From assembly GCA_025618425.1 (NCBI GenBank), contig CM046844.1:8179710-8243709 (forward strand): a stretch of 64,000 nt of DNA. Reading direction: 5' to 3'. The notes under the pieces are model-generated. The model made no database searches. It worked only from the letters and a program-made list of their open reading frames with translations, and was not told the origin of the DNA. Position numbers and translations under genes: made by a program. The DNA comes from Heliocidaris tuberculata. Its lineage: Eukaryota > Echinodermata > Echinoidea > Camarodonta > Echinometridae. Shown one piece after another: positions 23,270 to 34,200 of the stretch (its first letter is position 1; each line of letters starts with the position of its first letter).

Positions 23270-24345
23270 TACTTCTAGTTTTCAAACAATAGGGAATAGA
23301 TTTAGTTTACTTCACGTAAATGCTAGAAGTCTAAGCAAACATTTTGATTCTCTGGAAACATTGCTATATACTGTGAACAATTTTCCCTTTTCTGTTATTG
23401 GTGTCACGTAAACTTGGCTTCATAACACTTCACCCAACCTATTTAACTTACAAAATTATACACTGATCAGACATGATGGAGAAGAAAAGAGAGAAGGGGG
23501 TATAGCATTTTATGTCAATGAACAACTACAATTTAAACTCCGAAAGGAAATATCATTAAAACAATTAAAGTGAATCATTGTTTTTAGAAATCATGAATTC
23601 AAACAACGAAAATATAATCGTTGGATTAATTTACATACCCCCTCATGGTCCTATAAATTCATTTTGTGAAGATCTTGATGAATGCCTTCATACTCTTACG
23701 TGAGAAGGTAAACATTTATATCTAACAGGTGATTTTAATATAGACTTGTTATGTCATAGTAATTATCATGATACCCTTCTTCATATTACTTATTCATATA
23801 TAAACCAACCAGGAATGACGGTCAATCTTCAACCATTATTGATATTTTTTCTAATATCTTAGACAAAGACATGACTAGTGGATTACTATACTCCGATATA
23901 TCTGACCATTTGCCAATTTTTGTAATGTGTAGGCCTAATAATGACATCTCAATGAAAAAGTCAGTTAAATCAAGCATATACAGATAGCAAACACCCCAAA
24001 ATAATGAATCCTTCAAAAGTGATTTAGCAACAGTGAAAATGGTTGGATATCTAGTAAGTCAGACAAAAAGATTGCAAACGAACATTTTAATGAAAAGTTA
24101 CAGATGTATTACGACAAAAATTTTCCTCTGGTATCTGCAGACAAGAACAATAAAGGTTGTAAAATGCCATGGATAACAAAAGCAATTCTACGATCCATAC
24201 ACACAGGGAATATACTTTATAAGGCTCATTTATCAAACTATACAAACTACCGAAAAAAAATTAACTAACATCATCACTAAAAATGTACTATTCCGATAAA
24301 CTTAACAGAAACAGGATAAAAACTACTTTCGAAAAATAAACTCAA
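23270..24345 (+). pseudogene. Non-LTR retrotransposon endonuclease (APE-type) fragment
   Basis: Translated pieces give NRFSLLHVNARSLSKHFDSL, SVIGVT followed by a stop then TWLHNT, GGIAFYVN, IIVGLIYIPPHG, LYLTGDFNIDLL and SDISDHLPIF, which are signature APE endonuclease motifs including the SDH triad. A linker with KMPWITKAILRSI follows. Stops and frameshifts break it, and no reverse transcriptase follows in line. It may belong to the same family as the RT piece at 19840-22380, but the order is reversed (RT first, endonuclease second), so the two are separate or rearranged copies. Confidence 0.75.
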
Positions 24346-24502
24346 GACAATTTCAATAGCCCTGTCTATCACCTTTAGAAATGTGGGAACATTACAATAC
24401 AATGGCGTATTACGTAATCCGAACAAGATTTCTATGGGCAGTACAATAGGCCTTTGAAATTGCCCTCGAGGTTATTTTTCGAAAGTAGTTTTTATCGTGT
24501 TC
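24308..24502. repeat. Inverted repeat at the end of the endonuclease fragment
   Basis: GATAAAAACTACTTTCGAAA (left, about 24316) returns as its complement near 24478-24498. Inner segments around CAATTTCAA and AGAAAT also pair. The arms are about 80 bp. It may be a MITE or an inverted LINE segment formed during insertion. Confidence 0.55.
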
Positions 24503-24524
24503 AGAGTGAAATCTAATACAGGCC

Positions 24525-25275
24525 TAGGGGCCGCGGAGCGTTTGTGAAATTAGGGGGGGGGGGGCTGATTTGATTTCCCTCATTAAATTCAAATTCAAAT
24601 TCATTTACTGATTAAAAATCCAAACATATAGGATCATTCTCAATTTTCAGTTTACAAAGCAAACACCCCCAAACACAACATTAAAGACAATTTTCTAACC
24701 TCTTTTTCCGAGGAATAATGACACCTGTCTACTCAAAAAAGTGTGTGTGTGGGGGGGGGGGGGTGCAGCTCCCCAGCCCCCCCCCCCCGTTCAGCGGCCC
24801 ATGAAGGAATACCCCGCCCCCCGCCCCCCCCCCCCCCCCCTTGACAAAAAATATAAACCCGCGCTTCCGTCTAGAAAAGCATTGGCAGCATGTAATTTTG
24901 TATTTTTTCCATGTTTAGACTGCGATGCACATTCATAGATAATGCATTGAGCGCTCACATAACACGAATGTACTTGAATGTCAAATGAGTTGGGATTCCC
25001 CGCTTGAATCATGTCTGCCACGCCCTGTGAATATAGCGTTGCATCTTCTGGATTCTAACCTAGAGGTCAAGACAGACGTAAAAAGCAATAGCCATAATGG
25101 AGTAACTTCTAGGAGCTAGGGACATAACAAGTTCGTAAATGTCTTTGTTTGTCGTTGTTTGACACCCTACCTTGAGTTCTACTTGCACAACATTGGTCAG
25201 TTTCAAGCTGCAGGATAAATACAAGTGAGTATACAATCTGAGCTACATGCAGTCGTGGGGCAGATTTCTTATTAT
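24525..25275 (+). repeat. Repeat U, unit 1
   Basis: The unit starts at GGGGCCGCGGAGCG and contains GGGGGCTGATTTGATTTC, a G-run, CTGCAGCTCCCCAGCC and a C-run. Next come AAACCCGCGCTTCCGTCTAG, TGCATTGAGCG, GAGTTGGGATTCCCCGCTTG, GGAGTAACTTCTAGGAGC and finally GGGGCAGATTTCTTATTATA. No long conserved reading frame is shared by all units, so it is treated as non-coding. Confidence 0.85.
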
Positions 25276-25401
25276 ACATGTAGAGTATTGTATAGGGGCC
25301 GCGGTGCGTTTTTGAAAGTGGGGGCTGATTTGATTTCACTCATTAATGACATTTTTCTAACCTTTTTTCCCGAGGATTTATGACACGTGTCTACTCAAAA
25401 A

Positions 25402-25433
<32 letters not shown>

Positions 25434-25442
25434 GGGGCTGCA

Positions 25443-26261
25443 CATATGGAAAAGTTGCGCGCATCTGCTCCATACGCCCCCCGAATCTAGCCTTCAATCA
25501 AGGCGGCTGTGCTGCTCTGTCGATCTCCTGGTCGATCCTCGAAACGCTCGGAATAGTCCTCTGATTGCGCGGGAAGTCGACACAAGCGTGCAGCTTGCAC
25601 TTCCCACGCAATGATCAGAGGATGATTCCGCGGGTTTCGAGGATCGACCAGGGGATCAAAAGAGCAGCACATCGCCTCGATTAGAGGCTACGCCGAATCC
25701 CGTTTAACACGGGAAATGAACATCGAAAACAGCGCTTTTTGATGAAATGACTATAATTACGTAAAATTAGTCATATTTTTCACAAAACTTCGGACGGTTT
25801 TTGAAAGTTTAAAATGTTTTGCTTAAAATGATACCAAATTTGCTATTATTCTAATAGAGGAAAGAGTTGCACTTTTGACGTTCGAATTTCAACTTTTTCA
25901 GCTTGTCAATGAGGATTGTGCCATTTCCCCCTATTTTTGTTGGTACGATCAATGGCCTGCCAAATATCAATGGAGTATGGTATCAATTTTCTTCGGACGG
26001 TTTCGGAAAATACTAGTAGATATTTACAGCTCTATGTTCATGTAACCATGATTCTTATTCGTCGAGAGGAAACGGTTGCACTTTTAGCATCCAATCAGGT
26101 ATAGTTATAACTAGGAGCACTACACACACGCACACCAGCCTGCACGCGTCCCCGGCGCGGCCCGGCCGGCCGCCGGGGTTACACTACTAGTGTAGAGAGG
26201 ACTCTCGGTGCGCGCGCGTGTAGGACTTTCTGCGCGTTTTAGGGTTAAACTTTTTCATATG
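25443..26261. mobile_element. Inserted element with CATATG termini
   Basis: CATATGGAAAAGTT at the left and AACTTTTTCATATG at the right form a 14-bp inverted repeat with one mismatch. The 819 bp between are absent from other U units. I could not define a target duplication because the insertion lies between homopolymer runs. No transposase is seen. Confidence 0.45.
25487..25690. repeat. Hairpin with arms of about 90 bp
   Basis: The left arm carries GCTGCTCTGTCGATC, CTGGTCGATCCTCGAAACG and CCTCTGATTGCGCGGGAAGT. The right arm carries the complements ACTTCCCACGCAATG, TTTCGAGGATCGACCAGG and AAGAGCAGC. The outer ends are TAGCC-like and GGCTA. It is GC-richer than its surroundings and nested inside the CATATG element. 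Confidence 0.75.
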
Positions 26262-28136
26262 CCCCCGCCCCCCCCCCCCCCCGGTTTCGCGCCCATGAAG
26301 GTTTAACCCCCCCCCCCCCCTTGACAAAAATATAAACCCGCACTTCCGTCTAGAAAAGCAGTGCATGCCTCTAAATTGGCAGCATGTAATATTGTATTTT
26401 TTCCATGTTTAGAGTTTAGACTGCGATGCACATTCATAGATAATGCATTGAGCGCACATAACACGAATTTACTTGAATGTCAAATGAGTTGGGATTCCCC
26501 GCTTGAATCATGTCTGCCACGCCCTGTGAATATAGCGTTGTATGTTCTGGATTCTGACCTCGAGGTCAAGACAGACGTAAAAGTCAACAGCCAGTGACAA
26601 CGACAAAGACAATGACAATGATTTTATTTCCTTGACGGCCCCTCCTGGGGGCATGGAAGAAATACAAACAGGTTATATTAAAACGGCAATATTTGGCATA
26701 GGAAAAATCCAAACAAAGAAACGAAAACATGAGAATACATACTTGTAATAATGAACATATGTACAAGCAATAATTGTCACAAATTGAAGTATATTAGCCA
26801 ACCTACACCCAGAGGGTAGCAAAAGCTATAAAACCCGATTCTGTTCTCCTCAATATTTCCCCGGAAGGAGGCAGAAAGACAAAAAAAAAAAAAAAGAATC
26901 CGGACCAAAGACACGCACCCCTCTGAGCGCCTGTGGGCGCAATCCAGCAAAATGTGAGGTGTTGTTCTAATACAAGACTAAAACCACTAAAGTCACCAAC
27001 AATACAGATGACATTAAAACTTAGACATAATTAATTTACAGAACCTTGAAAGGTTTTTCAAGTCTTTGGTATTTCTCATATTAAACAACTTGAATATTTT
27101 AAGAACATTTGGTCTGACAAGTTAATACCCTGTAATTAAAGCTTTCCTTTCGTTTTCAAGAGCAGGACAATTAAACAAAAAATGAAACTCATCACCTGTC
27201 TCATGTGAGTCACATAAGGTACAACATTGCAGCACCTAGTTGGGGAGGTAACGACCATTAGCAACAGGCAATCTATGATTCCCACAATGATATTTACAGA
27301 GTTCAATCCTATCTGTAAAATCTCATTTCACCAAATAGTTCTCAAAACCAAAATCTTGTTTGAAGATCCTATAATTCATGCATAAACGTTTCTATTAACT
27401 TCAGCACTCCATTCCTGTTTTGCAATATCATCCAATCTGAGACTTACAGTTGACTTAACCCACTTGACATCAAGAACAATATTTCCATCAGTCCACAGAT
27501 TAGACATACCACATTTATCCAAAATGTCATTCACTTTTACTATCCATGGTGACTTATAAAGATCCCTATCATGAAGTTGACGTAAACGCCTATAAATCAT
27601 ACTAGATAATTTTGATTTTCCATGCACACCCAGACGAATCCTAGCCCCAAAATTTATCATACGCTTTTCAATTATACAGAGCGAGTCAGAAAAAATGTCC
27701 CATCATTTTGGAGTTGTTTTGTTTGTAGTATGAACACTTAATCATGGGTTTCATGATATGTCTTGGTAGAGTTTTCCTCCCAGCATTTTTGGTACCGTTT
27801 TCATTTGGATCTTTGCATGCATGACTGAATAACAGACAATCTTTAAAAGACTGCAAAATCTCCTTTGCGCCAAGTGTCTGGGTGAAGATTTAAACAAATT
27901 TTGAAAGAATTTATAACTTATGTGCACACAGAAAGACACACACACGCACACACCACCACCACCACACCCACACCCTAACACACACACACACACACACGCA
28001 CGCACATACAGTAAACAATAATTATTCATAATGCAGTGTTAACATTTCCCCTTTTCTGATTAAGCATTGATTTTTTACCAAGATCATCGCTGCATGTTTA
28101 AGTGGTAATGCCCTAACAATTTTTCCCTAACACATT

Positions 28137-28205
28137 AACCACCACCACCACCACCATCATCATCATTATCATCATCATCATCATCATCATCATCATTATC
28201 ATCAA
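28137..28205. repeat. (ACC/ATC)n trinucleotide repeat
   Basis: ACCACCACC passes into ATCATCATC over about 68 bp inside the fold-back element. Confidence 0.85.
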
Positions 28206-28483
28206 GTGCACATTAATCCAATGTGCTATCTAAAATGTATCTTGTTGGTCATGTCTTTTGTTGGTTAACAATGGCAATAAAGGATATCTGTGCTTTTGTT
28301 GTACGTGCCTACAAAAGGGCTTGCCTGATTTGGCAGCAGTTACTTATGTTGAGCCCTTTGTGAGTAGCACAAGTACTGGAATTATGGCTCGTCTTCAGTT
28401 TACCCCGCAACAGATTAAATTAATTTAAAAATACCTTGTTTAATGTTTGTGTGTTTATTCACAGACATTTACAGTGTATTTGT

Positions 28484-28600
28484 GTGGGCGTGTGGGTGTG
28501 TGTGTGTGTGTGTGGGTGCGTGTGTGTGCGTGTGTGGGTGCGTGCGTGGGTGTGTGGGTGTGTGTGTGTGTGTGGGTGTGCGCGTGTGTGTATGTGGGTG
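28484..28600. repeat. (GT)n-rich tract
   Basis: Imperfect GTGTGTGGGTG repeats at the inner edge of the right inverted repeat, mirrored by ACACAC at about 27935-28010. The Cys/Val and Thr/His frames here are artefacts. Confidence 0.85.
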
Positions 28601-29324
28601 GGTTTGAGTCTTTCTGCGTGCACATAAGTTATAAATTCGTTCACAATTTGTTTCATTCTTCACCCAGCCACTTGGCGCAAGTGAGATTTTGCAGTCTTCT
28701 AAAGATTGTCTGTTGTTCAGTCATGCATGCAAAGATCCAAATGAAAACGGTACCAAAAAGTGCTGGGAGGATAACTCTACCAAGGCATATCATGAAACCC
28801 ATGATTAAATGTTCATACTTCAAACAAGGCCACTTCAAAATGATGGGACATTTTTTCTGACTCACTCTGTATAATGCAGACTGACTCTTCCAAGTTCACC
28901 ATATGCCATGCAATTCGCAGTTCCTCGACTAAGCCCAAGGAGGCTTTTAAAAAATTTCTTATGTAACATCTCAATACAATCTACATCATTAAAACCCCAA
29001 ATTTCACTACCATGTACAGTAGAATCGGTACCAACAGCTGATCAAATAGTTCACAGTTAATATCCAGTGGCAAACTCAACACCTTGGCCTTACTTTTAAG
29101 ATTATACATCGCTCTCCTAGCCTGGTTAACTTGTTTTTGGAGTAACTTCTAGGAGCTAGGGGCCTAAGAAGTTCGTAAATTTCTTTGTTTGTCGCTGTTT
29201 GACAGCCTACCTTGAGTTCTACTTGCATAACATTGGTCAATTTGAAGCTGCAGAATAAATACTAGTGGTTGTACAATCTGAGCTACACGCAGTCGTGGGG
29301 CAGATTTCTTTTTATGGAATATTG

Positions 29325-29942
29325 TACAGGGGCCGCGGTGCTTTTTTTAAAAAGTGGGGGCTGATTTGATTTCACTCATTAATGACAATTTTCTAACCTG
29401 TTTTTCCCGAGGATTTATGATACCTGTCTACTCGAAAAAGTGTGTGTGTGTGTGGGGGGGGGGGGCTGCAGCTCCCCAGCCCCCCCCCTCCCACCACCAC
29501 CTGGACAAAAAATATAAACCCGCGCTTCCGTCTAGAAAAGCAGTGCATGCCTCGTTAAATTGGCAGCATTGTATTTTTTCCATGTTTAGACTGCGATGCA
29601 CATCCATAGATAATGCATTGAGCGCACATAACACGAATGTACTTGAATGTCAAATGAGTTGGGATTCCCCGCTTGAATCATGTCTGCCACGTCCTGTGAA
29701 AATAGCGTTGCATGTTCTGGATTCTCATCTAGAGGTCAAGACAGACATAAAAGTCAGTAGCCATAATGGAGTAACTTCTAGTAGCCAGGGGCATAACAAG
29801 TTCGTAAATTTCTTTGTCGCTGTTTGACACCCTACCTTGAGTTCTACTTGCACAACTTTGGTCAGTTTCAAACTGCAGGATAAATACAAGTAGGTATACA
29901 ATCTGAGCTACATGTAGTCGTGGGGCAGATTTCTTATTATAC
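29325..29942 (+). repeat. Repeat U, unit 3
   Basis: From GGGGCCGCGGTGC to GGGGCAGATTTCTTATTATA. It carries the G-run, CTGCAGCTCCCCAGCC and C-run, and then all later landmarks without interruption, so it is a good reference unit. Confidence 0.85.
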
Positions 29943-29943
29943 A

Positions 29944-30220
29944 GTGTGAGTCAGAAGACCTTTTTTTCATTGAGTATTGTTTTAAATGTGGGATTAAGGG
30001 AGTATTTTTAGCAAGTATGGATAGAGTATATATTCCTTTGTTGTTTTGGTAACATTTGTTTCAGTGTTGCTGTTACGGTTGAGTGCACAACAGCCACTGT
30101 TTGAAAGATAGTCAAAACTCATTTGCGCCAAGTCGTGTGATTACCTGCTGAAAGCCAAGAATCATAACATTCAGTGATCTTCACCGAAAAGTCTTTTTTT
30201 CATAGTCATTTTTCATAGTC
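29944..30220 (+). repeat. Mariner-MITE-like end CAGTGTGAGTCAGAAGAC
   Basis: After TATA, the motif CAGTGTGAGTCAGAAGAC starts a segment of about 280 bp (TTTCATTGAGTATTG to GATCTTCACCGAAAAGTC). It recurs after units 6 and 7 (34802 and 36058). Only one terminus is seen. Confidence 0.5.
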
Positions 30221-30257
30221 ATTTTGGGCACGGGGGGGGGGGGGGGGGGCTGCAGCT

Positions 30258-30482
30258 CCCCAGCCAGAGGCAAACTCAACACCTTGGCCTTATTTTTAAG
30301 ATATTATACATCGCTCTCATAGCCTGGTTAACTTGCTTTTGGAGTAACTTCTAGGAGCTAGGGGCAAAGCAAGTTCGTAAATATCTTTGTCGCTGTTTGA
30401 CACCCTACTTGAGTTCTACTTGCACAACATTGGTCAATTTCAAGCTGCAGGATAAATACAAGTGGGTATACAATCCAGTGCT
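30258..30482 (+). repeat. Repeat U, unit 4 (partial, with LINE junction)
   Basis: It begins with CAAACTCAACACCTTGGCC, i.e. the 5' end of the truncated LINE found at 29072-29138. It then runs straight into GGAGTAACTTCTAGGAGC and the U 3' part, stopping at about 30475. Confidence 0.75.
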
Positions 30483-30559
30483 GTAGGACTCGAGTGCGGA
30501 CTTGGACTCGAGATCGGTCTCGAGTCCCTATTTCTCGGGACTCGGACTTGTTTTTGTTT

Positions 30560-33500
30560 TTGTTTTGTTTTGTGTTTTTTTTTTACACGCTAAGATTGTA
30601 GATTGTAGATTGTAGACCGTTTTATAAAACTATTCATACACGGTTGTGAGTTCGTGCGTTAGTGCGATCCGGCAACACGCAGGTTTTTATCGTGGTGTCT
30701 AACACACTCGGCTACGCCTCGTGCATTAGTTCAAGTTCAAGTTCAAGTTCAAGTTCAAGTTTATTTATCTTTCTTCAGGATACATAAGATACATATGACC
30801 AATAAAATAATACATGTATGAGAAAATAGCTACATAGTAAATAATAACGATGATTTAACAACCTAACAGGAAGAGAGTATGTAACATGAAGAAAGACGAG
30901 CGACCTAGGAAAGCATAGCTTGTGAAATAAGGTCCCTCTCAAGGCGATTGCATGATAATTAATTTTCAAATTACTACCAAAAAATATTCTACTTAAATGT
31001 AATAAATGCATTGTATTACATATGCGTATGATATATATGAAAAAAAGAAGAAAGTATGTACAAAGGGGAAAGATAATTACACGACAAGATACATTTGAGA
31101 AAGGAAAAGAGAAGAGGGAAAGGAAAAATCATTGGGACAGAACACACATTCACAAGACAAAAACAAACAGGAAAGTAGTTGACTATGTACAGCAGTACAT
31201 AATTAAAACCATTAACCTACCATTCTTCTGTTTTATCATGAGATTTCTCATTTAAAAGAAAATTCATGTAAAATTTCTACTTTCAAGCCATAAAAATGTA
31301 TTCAGTGATCAACACTATAGTCACCTAGAAGAATCAACTTTAATTTCCGCTTAAAGACTGGTAAACTTGCAGCCTGTTTTACACTAGAATCAAGTGAGTT
31401 CCAGAACCTTGGCCCAGTGCACACCAGAGTATTGAGAATAAATTGAGTTCTCGAACGAGGCAGATGAAAATCTGATGCCTGTCTTGTTGAATAGTTATGT
31501 ACCTGATTATTTTTTACAAATATCTTAGTCAAAGCTAATGGTATAGTTCCTTCATTAAGACTGTACATGAAAGAGCCCAACTGCAGATTATAAACATCCT
31601 CTACCTTCAAAATTTTATGTTTCGAAAATAAACCATCTGTGTGGGCTCGGAAAGCAGCATTACACACTATCCTTACAACCCTCTTTTTAATTATGAGTAA
31701 CCTCTCTAACTGAGTTTTGAGTGTTTTTCCCCATGCAAGTATACCATAATTTAAATATGGAAGAATTAGAGATGAATACAATATAACAAGAATTTCCTCA
31801 GGAAAACCCGATTTCAACTTGTGTATTACTCCTGTATTCCTTGACAGCAACTTGCATAGCTTATCAACATGACATTTCCAGTTCAATTGATCATCAATAT
31901 GTTACCCAAGAAACTTAGTTGTTGAGACCTTTTCAATCTGTACCCCATTAAAGTACACATCACCAGGCAAAGACTTTAACGAGTTACTAAAGAGCATGTA
32001 ATTAGTCTTTTGTACATTCAAAGACAGTTTGTTAGCATGAATCCATAACGTAACATTAGCTAATTCTGCATTAACCGTATGTAAAAGTGTGTGTTGATTT
32101 TTATGAGAAAAGAAAACACTGGAATCATCAGCAAATAAAATGAAAGATAAAATATTGGATGAATATTGAAAATCATTGATATACAAAATAAATAGAGGTG
32201 GGCCAAGGAGAGACCCCTGCGGAACTCCACAGGTAACATCTTGTAACCCTGATACGGTGCCATTAACTGAGACATACTGCCTTCTTTTACTTAAGTAACT
32301 TTCAAACCAGTCCAGAGCTGTGCCTCTCACCCCATAATTGAATTGTTTGCTCAGCAAAATTCTGTGGTCAACAGTGTCAAAAGCTTTGGAATAATCCAAA
32401 AATACACCAACAGTATGTTCATGATTATCTCGAGCATGAGAAATCTTATCCACAAAGTGCAATATAGCATGAGAAGTTGTATGTTTTCCACGGAAACCAA
32501 ATTGAAAATTTGAAAAAAGTTTTTTTCTCTCGAAGAATTTCACAGTCCGACCATATATCAGTTTTTCAAGAATCTTTGAGAAGGCTGTTAGAAGGGATAT
32601 TGGGCGGTAATTAGTCAATAGTTGTGGGTCACCTTTTTTAAAAACAGGTACCACTTTAGCGATCTTCATATTCATGGGTACAATACCTTGCAAAATTGAT
32701 AAATTATAGATATGATTGAGGGGTTGCACTATTCCCGAAATAACATTTTTGAGCAAATCATTAGTTATGTTGTCATGACCTGGACTTTTCTTCTTCTTCA
32801 ATTTGTTGGGAATAAAAATAAACTGTTTTGAACAGGTTCTTTTAGAAAATCGCGGAATGTTTTATTGCACTCTGGAATGGCTTGGGACAAATTCGGACCA
32901 ATACTACAAAAGTATTCATTAAACTTTTCCACTATGACTTTTTTATCCTCAACTAAAACTCCATCCACTTTTAGATTCCTTATATTTGATATTTTCTTAG
33001 ACGATTTAAATACATTTCTTATTATTTTCCATGTTCCTTGTGTGCTGTTTAGTGTTGCTTGAAATTGAACAGAATAATAATTTTTCTTTGCCGTTCTCAA
33101 TATACTTGTGAGAGTATTTCTATAATTACAATAGTGACGGTATGATGTAGCGGTTTTGTTAACCGTATACTTATAATACAACTTATTTTTCTTATTAATT
33201 GACCTTAACATTGATTTTGTTACCTATGGCATACGTGAAGTTTTTTAACGACTATTCTTATTAAACTTACATAATGGAATGTTATTATTATACAGTAATA
33301 AGAAACTGTTTAAAATTTCATCAAATGAATTTTCAACATTTTGATAAGATAATACATCAGACCAATTAGTTGACAAAAAGCATGATAAGGCATCTCTCAA
33401 TTTAGCAATGTTTTCAGGACTGCTTTTGCGAACATATCTGGTAGACACATTTCTACGTGAATTTCTGCCTAAATGAATTTTAGTATAAACGGGAAAGTGA

Positions 33501-33740
33501 TCAGACAAGTCAGAAATTATTATCCCGGAATTGGGAAAAGGTTGCACATTACAAAAAATATAATCAATCAGAGTACATGAAGTATACGTTATTCTTGTGG
33601 GCTTGATTATTAGGGGCATCAGTGAAAAGGAAATCATCATAGTACACTACGATAAAAACCTTTGTGTTGCCGGATCGCACTAACGCACTCCCAACCATGT
33701 ATTAATAGTATAAGATTGCACGGTCATCCGGGTACTTTTA
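30560..33740. mobile_element. Hairpin element split by a LINE
   Basis: The left segment contains GCGTTAGTGCGATCCGGCAA and GGTTTTTATCGTGGTGT (30657-30703). The right segment returns the complement, ACACTACGATAAAAACC and TTGCCGGATCGCACTAACGC (33643-33686). Similarity continues outward for about 30 bp. The LINE (30729-33640) sits between the arms. Confidence 0.65.
30729..33640 (-). pseudogene. Non-LTR retrotransposon (endonuclease end, RT, C-terminal domain)
   Basis: It reads from 33640 leftwards. First come the tail of an APE endonuclease (LIDYIFCN, IIISDLSDHFPVY) and a linker. The RT domain follows (32801-31902) with KKKSPGHDNITNDLL, NYRPISLLTAFSKILEKLI, GVFLDYSKAFDTVDHRILL, CGVPQGSLLGP, FILFADDSSVFFS (catalytic ADD intact) and a FLG block. 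Then comes a C-terminal domain (31886-31302) with LPYLNYGILAWG and TGPRFWNSLDSS. Defects are few: a frameshift at an A-run near 32800, a stop after FLG near 31900, and stops near 33225. The 3' end carries (TTGAAC)n at 30729-30762. It is 5'-truncated and fairly young, of the CR1/Jockey-like LINE group. Confidence 0.88.
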
Positions 33741-33849
33741 CACAAACCATGAGATATTGTTTTAAAATTGCACGGTCATCGGGCACTTACGCGCACACCA
33801 TGAGATACACTAATTTTCTGGTTGGCTGAAAACCCTTCATACAAATAAT

Positions 33850-34200
33850 AATCATAGATAATGCATTGAGCGCACACATAACACGAATGTACTTGAATGT
33901 AAAATGAGTTGGGATTCCCCGCTTGAATCATATCTACCGCGCGCTGTGAATATAGCGTTGTATGTTCTGGATTCTGATCTCAAGATCGAGACAGACGTAA
34001 AAGTCAACCGCCATAATGGAGTAACTTCTGGGAGCTAGGGGCATAAGAAGTTCGTCAATTTCTTTGTTGCTGTTTGACACCCTACCTTGAGTTCTGCTTG
34101 CACAACATTGGTCATTTTCAAGCTGCAGGATAAATATACAAGTGGGTATACAATCTGAGCTACATGCAGTTGTGGGGCAGATTTCTTATTTTAGAGTAGT
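33850..34200 (+). repeat. Repeat U, unit 5 (3' part only)
   Basis: It starts inside the unit at CATAGATAATGCATTGAGCG and runs to GGGGCAGATTTCTTATTTTA. The 5' part with the G/C runs is missing. Confidence 0.8.

Larger units (their letters stand above)
27677..28869. mobile_element. Mariner-like fold-back element with TIRs of about 280 bp
   Basis: The ends CAGAGCGAGTCAGAAAAAAT and the complement of CAGAGTGAGTCAGAAAAAAT continue as an inverted repeat through ATCATGGGTTTCATGATATG to TTATAACTTATGTGCAC. A TA flanks each side. The interior has (AC)n/(GT)n, a CAT triplet run (about 28137-28205) and a short frame starting MARLQFTPQQ (about 28385). That frame looks like the first residues of a transposase-type protein but stops at once. 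It splits the surrounding LINE. Confidence 0.8.
26593..29138 (-). pseudogene. Non-LTR retrotransposon 3' part, minus strand
   Basis: Read on the minus strand, the right piece (29137-28872) gives QARRAMYNLKSKAKVLSLPL and INCELFDQLLVPILLY, typical of the region after the RT domain. The left piece (27674-26990) gives IEKRMINFGARIRLG and a Cys/His knuckle with CTLCDSHETGDEFHFLFNCP after NHRLPVANGRYLP. The 3' end has AATAAAATC and a TTGTCATTGTC-type tail at 26590-26620. It is 5'-truncated with no RT active site, and split by a fold-back element (27677-28869). It inserted into U unit 2. Confidence 0.8.
25280..29310 (+). repeat. Repeat U, unit 2 (interrupted)
   Basis: The unit opens at 25296 (GGGGCCGCGGTGCG). 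It is broken by an inserted element (25443-26261), resumes at about 26262-26592, is broken again by a LINE (26593-29138), and finishes at 29139-29310 (GGAGTAACTTCTAGGAGC to GGGGCAGATTTC). Flanks at both breaks match the uninterrupted units. Confidence 0.8.

Noticed and set aside
28436..28860. Cys/Val-rich 137-residue open frame
   Set aside because: Its first half is a (GT)n microsatellite and the second half is the terminal inverted repeat of a fold-back element.
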